Shown here piece by piece: positions 1 through 6,345 of a stretch of 33,463 nucleotides of DNA. The position numbers and the translations under genes are program-made. This stretch comes from a bacterium (GTDB taxonomy: Bacteria; Patescibacteriota; Patescibacteriia; UBA2169). The stretch lies in assembly GCA_002687895.1 (NCBI GenBank), contig NZBL01000011.1:1-33463 (forward strand), given 5' to 3'. The notes below the pieces were generated by a model. The model saw nothing but the letters and a program-made list of their open reading frames with translations. It made no database searches and was not told where the DNA came from. The first letter of the stretch is position 1. Each line of letters starts with the position of its first letter.

Positions 1-92
1 ATCTATAATCACCAACTCTAAATTTATGACATTTCTCTTTCTCATAAAATTAATTTGGGTAAAAACCTGCAAGGTTTTTCCTCTTAATCGCT

Positions 93-737
93 GTTAGACG
101 TCCCGACGACTGAAAGGAGGAGAGCCTGCAAGGCGTGGTCGAGGAGTTTTGAAAAAACTCCGAAGAAGTCGTAAGAGATGCCGCCCTATTTTATTAATGA
201 ACCCATAACATCTTGAAAAAAAACACTTTCTCCTTTGTAAAGAATTCTCTCTTGTCCTTTGAAATAGTCATAATCTCCATCCATTTCAAAAGTATATTTG
301 AAATCCCCATCAGAGAATTCTTTTGGTCCCCTAAATGGCATACTCCTGTCAAAATTTGTTAGAGCTTTTTTCAGAAATGGAAATGCTTGTTCTTGGAAAA
401 AAGCATCATCATATTTTGCATTATGCTGTCCTTGATATGCCATGCACCAAATTGGATTTCCTTGAAAGAAAACAACTTCTCTTCCGGGTGCCCATTGACT
501 TCCCGCATAAGAATCGTGATAACTTAAATCTTCTTCTACAAATTCATAATCTTTATGACCTTCTAAAATGGGCACTTCACACCTATGTTGTTTTCTGACT
601 TCTTTTGGTGCAGCATATGTATGCTTGTGTGCATTTGCTATGAATTCTAAAAGTGTTTTTTTCTCCATAATTTTAATTAAATTGGTGAATTAATAAAGCT
701 TTCCCTCTTTAAGGCATCTCTTACGATTATGTCTAAC
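93..737. mobile_element. Integron-like gene cassette 1 (DUF5680-like gene bounded by GTTAGAC...GTCTAAC and TCGTAAGAGATGCC/GGCATCTCTTACGA inverted repeats)
   Basis: GTTAGAC at 93-99 is the exact reverse complement of GTCTAAC at 731-737. TCGTAAGAGATGCC (169-182) is the exact reverse complement of GGCATCTCTTACGA (713-726). Confidence 0.6.
186..668 (-). CDS. DUF5680-like domain protein
   Basis: 160-aa ORF; LLEFIANAHKHTYA / EEDLSYHDSYAGSQWAPGREVVFFQGNPIWCMAYQG / PFRGPKEFSDGDFKYTFEMDGDYDYFKGQERILYKG resembles the DUF5680 pattern. Confidence 0.75.
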   Translation of the reverse strand: MEKKTLLEFIANAHKHTYAAPKEVRKQHRCEVPILEGHKDYEFVEEDLSYHDSYAGSQWAPGREVVFFQGNPIWCMAYQGQHNAKYDDAFFQEQAFPFLKKALTNFDRSMPFRGPKEFSDGDFKYTFEMDGDYDYFKGQERILYKGESVFFQDVMGSLIK

Positions 738-914
738 GTATCTGAATATGCGAAGTGGCGCACGTGCTATCTGCAATCACGCTGTCTATCAGATGTATTA
801 ACTATAGCATCATGAACGTGAATATCCATAGCGCCATTTGGGAGAGGGGAATTGTGCAACCTTATCAAATTTCAAATGCGCGCAATTCCCCGAACCGCAT
901 ATTCAGTGTTATAC
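731..914. repeat. Structured intercassette repeat, copy A (attC-like)
   Basis: GTCTAAC - GTAT - P1 CTGAATATGCG (742-752) ... CGCATATTCAG (896-906) - T - GTTATAC. Internal P2 TGGCGC (756-761)/GCGCCA (831-836) and P3 GGGGAATTGTGC (846-857)/GCGCAATTCCCC (880-891). Homologous to 1571-1752. Confidence 0.75.
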
Positions 915-1577
915 GCTGTAATAAAAAGCCTCTCTTCCTAATTTAATTTTGGCAATTTATTCTTCTGTTTCACCTTTTGCTTCTTTCTCTGCCTCGCGCT
1001 TTAAATCTTTCAGTTTTTTTGCAGCATCAGTACAATAATCATACATGTTTTCTAGTGTCTCTGAGCCAGTATATCCACCAGTTGAGTATGCCTTTCCTTT
1101 GCCAGTACCAGTTCGATGCCACTGTATTTCTTTTTGTGGAAGCATTTGGAGGCCCAAATCTGCTGCAATAGCTGCAAACCTTCCTATTTTATTTAATATC
1201 TTTTTGACAGCAGGCTCTGCTTCTGCGTCGTTTATTATTTCTTCGACTAACTCAAGTGCTGCGCTATAATCTTCAGCAGAAGGGCCCTTTTCAGAGGCTT
1301 CAGTATATGCATCGGATCTTGCTTTGTTCTTTTCTGGAGTACCGCTTGGGCTTGTTCTAAATTCTTCACCTATCCTTTCTTTGTGCCCTTCTTTTGCTTT
1401 TTTTTGAATTATGTTAGCTTCTTCTTGGGCTTCATTCAGCCCCATTTGTTCCATTTTTCCTTCTTTCATAAATTTTGTGTCGTTAATTATTAAGTTTAAG
1501 GTTATACTCGACCTTACCACAATAAATTGCCAAAATTATCTTAAAAAATAAAAAGGCTTTTTATTATGGCGTATAAC
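908..1577. mobile_element. Integron-like gene cassette 2
   Basis: Inverted repeats 908-961 and 1521-1577 in three perfect blocks: GTTATACGC/GCGTATAAC (9 bp), TAATAAAAAGCCT/AGGCTTTTTATTA (13 bp), ATTTTGGCAATTTATT/AATAAATTGCCAAAAT (16 bp). Confidence 0.65.
957..1469 (-). CDS. Hypothetical protein (cassette 2 cargo)
   Basis: ORF track 957..1520; ATG starts at 1469 ([15 protein letters not shown]) or 1454 (MEQMG, preceded by AAGGA) are more plausible than the distal GTG. Charged, helical; no family recognised. Confidence 0.6.
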
Positions 1578-1752
1578 GTATCGGCATATACGAAGTCGCG
1601 CCGTCAATCATAGTATCACGCTGTCTATCAGTATAGTATCACAGAAGCACTGACCGTTGCTATCAGAAACGCGATTTGGGAGAAGGGAAAAGAGACAACC
1701 TTATTAAATCTAAATTCTCTCTTTTTCCTGAACCGTATATGCCGTGTTAAAC
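1571..1752. repeat. Structured intercassette repeat, copy B (attC-like)
   Basis: GTATAAC - GTAT - P1 CGGCATATACG (1582-1592) ... CGTATATGCCG (1734-1744) - T - GTTAAAC. P2 TCGCG (1596-1600)/CGCGA (1670-1674); P3 1684-1695/1718-1729. Shares CACGCTGTCTATCAG, ATTTGGGAGA and CAACCTTATYAAAT with copy A. Confidence 0.75.
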
Positions 1753-2165
1753 GATGTATATTTTTTTCTTTCTATGCTTTGCGTTAATTAAAGAAAAAGC
1801 TCTTGGTTGTCGTTAGGCCACCACGACAATCATAGGTCGCTTCTGTTATTTTTATTCTAAAGAAAGAATAGCCAGCCACTTGTATAGTATGTGCGTTATT
1901 ATCATAACCATGTGTGTCCATAGTAAAAGTCAATAGACGCTGTAGCGGGTTGTCAAAATGTTCGCGAGCTAAGCCAAATACGTCGAAACTATGAACTGAC
2001 GTTGAGTATCCTTCACACTGGCTGGCGGCGTGATGACCATCAGAAGTGGCCGTTCCTGTCCAATTAGGCATTTTTGCGATTACAAAACCAGTTACCAGTA
2101 TGAGTAGAATTAAAATGATAATCGTTGTTTTATGCATAGAAAGAAAAAAATATATTTTGTTTAAC
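1746..2165. mobile_element. Integron-like gene cassette 3
   Basis: GTTAAAC (1746-1752) + 4 nt + TATATTTTTTTCTTTCTATGC (1757-1777) is inverted at GCATAGAAAGAAAAAAATATA (2134-2154) + 4 nt + GTTTAAC (2159-2165); the 21-bp arm is perfect. Confidence 0.65.
1784..2137 (-). CDS. Small hypothetical protein with N-terminal membrane anchor/signal (cassette 3 cargo)
   Basis: 117-aa ORF; MHKTTIIILILLILVTGFVIA hydrophobic start followed by a polar, two-Cys ectodomain-like region. Confidence 0.6.
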   Translation of the reverse strand: MHKTTIIILILLILVTGFVIAKMPNWTGTATSDGHHAASQCEGYSTSVHSFDVFGLAREHFDNPLQRLLTFTMDTHGYDNNAHTIQVAGYSFFRIKITEATYDCRGGLTTTKSFFFN

Positions 2166-2236
2166 TAGTGTATATGTGGAATGTTTACGTAAAATATGCT
2201 ATATTTGGTATGATATATGGAATAATATAGCAATTT

Positions 2237-2263
2237 AAATGGCTCATATGGTATGAGCCATTT
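2237..2263. terminator. Hairpin AAATGGCTCATA-tgg-TATGAGCCATTT
   Basis: 12-bp perfect inverted repeat just downstream of thrS, A/T-flanked on both sides. Confidence 0.7.
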
Positions 2264-2267
2264 AATA

Positions 2268-4052
2268 CTATCGTTGTAGATTTTTTACTACATCATCCAG
2301 TGCCATATTCTTTGTATCGCGTTTACCTTGTTCGCGAACAGCAAGTTTTTTGCCGCTCATCTCCTTGTCTCCAATAACTAAAATATATGGAATTTTTTGC
2401 TGTTCCGAAGTTCTTATTTTTTTGCCAACTGTCTCATCACTCTCGTCAATCCACACTCGTACGTCTTTCTCTGTAAATTCATCCGCAAGTTTTTGTGAAT
2501 ATTCAAGATGTTTATCTGTAGATACTGGAAGAAGGGCAATTTGGATAGGAGCAAGCCAAGCAGGGAATGCGCCCGCATAGTGTTCAATTAATATAGATAT
2601 GAATCTCACCAAGGAGCCCATGGTAGTTGTGTGTATCATAGTAACGCGCTCTTGTTTGCCTTTTTCATTAACATAATTTAGGTTAAATCGTTCTGGCTGG
2701 TTAAAGTCTAATTGAATAGTTGCCATTTGCCATTCTCTTCCAATTGCATCTCTTGCTATAAAATCAATTTTTGGTCCATAAAATGCTGCTTCTCCAACTT
2801 GTTCTGGAGCATCTACACCTCGTTCTTTTGCAAGTTTACGCATAACCTCTTCTGCATGTTTCCAATCCTTTGGATTACCTAAGTATGCATCTTTGTTTTT
2901 GGGGTCGCTTAACGAGAGGCGTGATTCAATTTCAAAGCTAAATGCTTGGTAAAATTCATCAACAATATCCCACACTTTAAAGATTTCATCCTTAATTTGA
3001 TCTTTAGTGCAAAACACATGTGCATCATCTTGCGCAAATGCGCGCGTTCTTGATAAGCCCGAAAGTTCGCCAGTTTGTTCGTCCCTGTAGCACATGGTAG
3101 TATTGCAGTAGCGCTGCGGCATTTCTCGGTATGAGTGCGGCTTTCTATCAAAAATTTGTGTGTGATGCGGGCAGTTCATTGGCTTCATTGCAAACTCATG
3201 GCCTTCGCGAGTTTTAATTCTAAATAGCTCGTCATTAAATTTATCCCAATGTCCGCTTTTTTCGTATAAATCCTTTTTAGTGATATGAGGAATTTCAACT
3301 TTTTCATATCCTCGCTTTTTGCGAAGCTCCCATCCAAAATCATCCAGCACTTCCCGCAGAATTGTTCCTTTTGGAGTCCACAAAGGAAGCCCAGGGCCAA
3401 CAAGATCGCTGAACACAAACAAGTCCAGTTTTGGGCCAATTATTTTATGGTCGCGCTTTACTGCTTCCCCGAGCATGTGTAAATAGTCAGAAAGAGATTT
3501 TTTATCTTCAAAAGCTGTTCCATAGATTCTTGTCAACATTGTATTTTTTTCATCTCCGCGCCAATACGCGCCAGCCAGCTTGGTCAGTTTGAAAACTTTA
3601 ATGTCTTTGGTGGATTTTATATGAGGCCCTCGGCAAAGGTCTACAAAGTCACCAGTCGTATATACTGAAACTGTTGTTGTCTTTTTTTCTTTTGTGTCTT
3701 TTTCTTCTCCTCCATAGATTTCACTAGCATCTGTTGTGCCATGCTTTTTTAAGTCATTTAATAGCTCAACCTTATAGTCCTGCTTAAGTTTTTTAAATAT
3801 CTTGATTGCTTCGTCAATTCCGATTTCTTTTCTTTTATATTCCAAATCCTGCTTTTGCAAATCCTGCATTTCTTTTTCAATTTTTTTAAGGTCGCTATCA
3901 GCAGGCTTTTCATTGCCTAAATCAATATCATAATAAAATCCATCTTCAACAATAGGACCCACGCCGAATTTCGCTTTTGGGTAAAGCTTCCCGATTGCTG
4001 CTGCCATTAAATGCGCTGTTGAGTGTCTAATTGTTTCTAGAGGTGTTGACAT
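2268..4052 (-). CDS. thrS: Threonine--tRNA ligase (no TGS domain)
   Basis: HSTAHLMAAA and CRGPH editing motifs, MNCPHHTQIF, RTRAFAQDDAHVFC, full-length C-terminal anticodon-binding domain. Likely start is the internal ATG at 4052 (MSTPLETIRHSTAHLM). Confidence 0.95.
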   Translation of the reverse strand: MSTPLETIRHSTAHLMAAAIGKLYPKAKFGVGPIVEDGFYYDIDLGNEKPADSDLKKIEKEMQDLQKQDLEYKRKEIGIDEAIKIFKKLKQDYKVELLNDLKKHGTTDASEIYGGEEKDTKEKKTTTVSVYTTGDFVDLCRGPHIKSTKDIKVFKLTKLAGAYWRGDEKNTMLTRIYGTAFEDKKSLSDYLHMLGEAVKRDHKIIGPKLDLFVFSDLVGPGLPLWTPKGTILREVLDDFGWELRKKRGYEKVEIPHITKKDLYEKSGHWDKFNDELFRIKTREGHEFAMKPMNCPHHTQIFDRKPHSYREMPQRYCNTTMCYRDEQTGELSGLSRTRAFAQDDAHVFCTKDQIKDEIFKVWDIVDEFYQAFSFEIESRLSLSDPKNKDAYLGNPKDWKHAEEVMRKLAKERGVDAPEQVGEAAFYGPKIDFIARDAIGREWQMATIQLDFNQPERFNLNYVNEKGKQERVTMIHTTTMGSLVRFISILIEHYAGAFPAWLAPIQIALLPVSTDKHLEYSQKLADEFTEKDVRVWIDESDETVGKKIRTSEQQKIPYILVIGDKEMSGKKLAVREQGKRDTKNMALDDVVKNLQR

Positions 4053-4083
4053 ATAGTTTAGATTTATGTAGTATAGTATGTTT

Positions 4084-4111
4084 AGTATACACCAAAGTGG
4101 TGTTATGTAAA
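4084..4111 (-). promoter_or_regulatory. Putative sigma70-type promoter for thrS with an inverted repeat in the spacer
   Basis: Minus strand TTTACA - 16 nt - TATACT; the spacer carries ACACCA-ctt-TGGTGT (4089-4103). Confidence 0.4.
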
Positions 4112-4283
4112 AACGTAGTTCCTTAGAAAAAGGAGCAGAAAATTGAAGTTCACTTTTTGTTGGGAGGTCCAATAAATGACGTCAATATCAGTTTTGAAAC
4201 ATCGGAAAAGCACCTTCATATTGTCGGGATGAGATGTGTGAAATATTAAAGTCTATGTGGGACGACGTTGGGTTTCAGTCAAA

Positions 4284-4336
4284 AGAGCTCGTTCCGAGAG
4301 ATACGACAAAAGTCGTATTGCCTTGGAACGAGCTCT
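4284..4336. terminator. Long two-tier hairpin terminator, probably bidirectional
   Basis: AGAGCTCGTTCC (4284-4295)/GGAACGAGCTCT (4325-4336) with inner ATACGAC-AAAA-GTCGTAT (4301-4318); T-run follows on the + side and TTTT on the - side. Confidence 0.7.
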
Positions 4337-4398
4337 AGTTTTTTAAACCCGTGGTTCCATCCAAGTTTCCGCTTCATCGCGGACGCTTAATTTATTGA

Positions 4399-4656
4399 TT
4401 AGGGATTTCGTAAAATGTCGTGCGGGTCAATGCGGCGGAGGGTGTACGTATTACCATCATGGGTAAAGCTGAATCTATAGCCCTTGGTAATGCGGCCTTC
4501 CCAGACGTCTTTCCATCCTTCGGTTTTCTTGGTCTGCAATGAGGGATGTATTGGATTTTGGACGAATGGGGTAAATTGTTTTTCGGCTCGTTTTTGTATC
4601 TGTTTTGGGAGTTTTGCAAACTCTTTCTTAAATCGCGGGCCTTTGATTATGGTCAT
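4399..4656 (-). CDS. RelE/ParE-superfamily toxin
   Basis: 85 aa: MTIIKGPRFKKEFAKLPKQIQKRAEKQF...GYRFSFTHDGNTYTLRRIDPHDI, typical RelE/YafQ-like pattern. ATGA overlap with the upstream ORF. Confidence 0.8.
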   Translation of the reverse strand: MTIIKGPRFKKEFAKLPKQIQKRAEKQFTPFVQNPIHPSLQTKKTEGWKDVWEGRITKGYRFSFTHDGNTYTLRRIDPHDILRNP

Positions 4657-4919
4657 GATGTTTTTAGAGATTTAAGAAAATCCTCTGGATTATCAAATAC
4701 TTCTCCAATACGACCCGCCTTGATATCTCGTTCTACTTCGCGTTCACCCTCTTGCCATGATTCAAGCCACCACCAATGCTGGTCATAAGCAATAAGTTTT
4801 GCCTTAGTAGCTGCGTTTGCTTCTTCCATTGTAAGGCCTTTTGAGCTGACACAATAACCTCGCATTTTTTTGATTTTCTTTTTTGCGCGCGCCAAAACCC
4901 GTCTTTCTTCAGCAGAAAG
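4653..4919 (-). pseudogene. Distal (toxin-neutralising?) part of an AbrB-type antitoxin, in frame with 4920..5099 but separated by TAG
   Basis: The frame is continuous with the AbrB ORF; after TAG it reads LSAEERRVLARAKKKIKKMRGYC... The ORF-track start at 4895 is a TTG. Confidence 0.6.
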
Positions 4920-5099
4920 CTATGGGATTGGAGCGGCGTCAATTAAACGTTTTGGCATAATGGTAACTTTTATGCCTTCTACTGCCCATTCAAGCACATC
5001 GCCTTCAATAAGGCCTATTTGGCTGCGAATTTCTTTTGGTACTGTAGTTTGACCCTTAGTTTTAATCCTACTTAAAGGTTTAGTGGATAATGTTTGCAT
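4920..5099 (-). CDS. AbrB/MazE/SpoVT-type antitoxin DNA-binding domain
   Basis: Own translation: MQTLSTKPLSRIKTKGQTTVPKEIRSQIGLIEGDVLEWAVEGIKVTIMPKRLIDAAPIP-TAG; KGQTTVPKEIR is an AbrB swapped-hairpin signature. Confidence 0.75.
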   Translation of the reverse strand: MQTLSTKPLSRIKTKGQTTVPKEIRSQIGLIEGDVLEWAVEGIKVTIMPKRLIDAAPIP

Positions 5100-5135
5100 A
5101 GTATTAAAGTGTTACTGTGTTACTTTACTACTATA

Positions 5136-6308
5136 TCACTTTTTAATCTCTATATCTATATGATCTTTAAGATTGGGAACAGAGCGTACCCAGAACGGCC
5201 AGAATTTTATTTTTACATCCCTGATGCCTGTTATTTTTGTGAAATGCAGGCGAACCTCTTCTTGATTCATGCCAATAATATCCTCCTGCCTTAAGGCTGT
5301 TTCTGGAATTTTAGGCTGCATAGATGCGCTTATTGAACTTGATACAGTTAAATTTTTTTTGTTCAGCTCAATAGTATAGGAGTCATCGTCAAAATCTACT
5401 AAAATTTTGTCTGGAGGAATTTTTTTTATTAGTTCTTGCTTAATGATTTCTTCTACTCTTTTTTCATCATACATAAAAATGCTTCCTGTTCCGCTTGCAG
5501 TAATGGTAAATTCGCTGATATCAATATCTCCAGGATTCGCGCTTGCTTCCAAATCTGTAATTTCTATTACTAGATCTTCTTTTTCTGTATGAGCTTGGCT
5601 GCTTTCTAAAAATAATTCCCAAGCTTTTTCACGCAAAGCAGATTCCACAGCATCTTTGGCATTGTTGAATTCAGTAGGAGTTAAAGCGCGCACTGGCTCA
5701 GTTCCGCCTGTAAATGATTCTGAAACCTGGGCATAGATTTGATCTTTTAAATAAGCAAGAGCAGCAACTTGGAACCTTTCTTCGCCAATAACAACCTCTC
5801 CTTGTGCTCCTGGGTTTGTGGCAAATGCCGCGACTTGCACTTCCTTACCCGGAGGGATCTGAACTTGCTGCTTAGTTTTCAGCTCTAGACCTTGCTCATT
5901 CTGGAATCTTGTGTTTTTGACAAGAGTCTGGTTTCTGTTCGCTGTTGTATTATATATTGTAATTAATCCTTGCGCGTTTTTGTCTAAAGTAGAAGTTGCA
6001 TCTACATTGAATTTTTGCGCGTGCTCTACATCTGTAGTAACCACAGATCCAGATATTGCAAGCTCTTTATCGCTCAGCGAAACCTCTTCTTTTATAGGCA
6101 AGGAAACAGAGTGGCTGATATCATCTCTGCTTAATACAATATCAACCCGAGCCTGTGAAAGCGAGAAGTAGAGGATAATGATAATTAGGTTTATAGTTAG
6201 AATTAAAAAGTTTACCGCAAGTTTGCGGTATGATTTAAGCTCAATAGTTTTTGCGAGCTTTTTTTTGGATGATTCCACTTTTTTCTGGGTTTTTTGGACT
6301 ATATCCAT
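5136..6308 (-). CDS. Single-pass membrane protein with baseplate J-like region
   Basis: One N-terminal TM helix (FLILTINLIIIILYFSLSQ), then VDIVLSRDDISHSVSLPI...NTTANRNQTLVKNTRFQNEQGLELKTKQQVQIPPGKEVQVAAFATNPGAQGEV; resembles CPR 'baseplate J-like' annotations. Confidence 0.55.
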   Translation of the reverse strand: MDIVQKTQKKVESSKKKLAKTIELKSYRKLAVNFLILTINLIIIILYFSLSQARVDIVLSRDDISHSVSLPIKEEVSLSDKELAISGSVVTTDVEHAQKFNVDATSTLDKNAQGLITIYNTTANRNQTLVKNTRFQNEQGLELKTKQQVQIPPGKEVQVAAFATNPGAQGEVVIGEERFQVAALAYLKDQIYAQVSESFTGGTEPVRALTPTEFNNAKDAVESALREKAWELFLESSQAHTEKEDLVIEITDLEASANPGDIDISEFTITASGTGSIFMYDEKRVEEIIKQELIKKIPPDKILVDFDDDSYTIELNKKNLTVSSSISASMQPKIPETALRQEDIIGMNQEEVRLHFTKITGIRDVKIKFWPFWVRSVPNLKDHIDIEIKK

Positions 6309-6345
6309 GGTCTACTGATTACTGATAAGTACTGATATGCTGATA

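Noticed and set aside
731-1752. Interpretation of the intercassette elements as simple MITEs or Rho-independent terminators
   Set aside because: The covarying three-stem fold, conserved loop sequences and fixed relation to GTT/AAC borders exceed what simple terminators or TIR-only MITEs explain.
4053-4172. N-terminal extension of thrS (MDLPTKSELQFSAPFSKEL...)
   Set aside because: It overlaps the likely promoter and has no TGS similarity; the internal ATG at 4052 fits the family start better.
4920-4922. Reassignment of TAG to a sense codon as explanation for the split antitoxin
   Set aside because: dnaE ends with TAG (6346-6348, minus strand) at the expected C-terminus and prfA (RF1) is present, so TAG is used as a normal stop.
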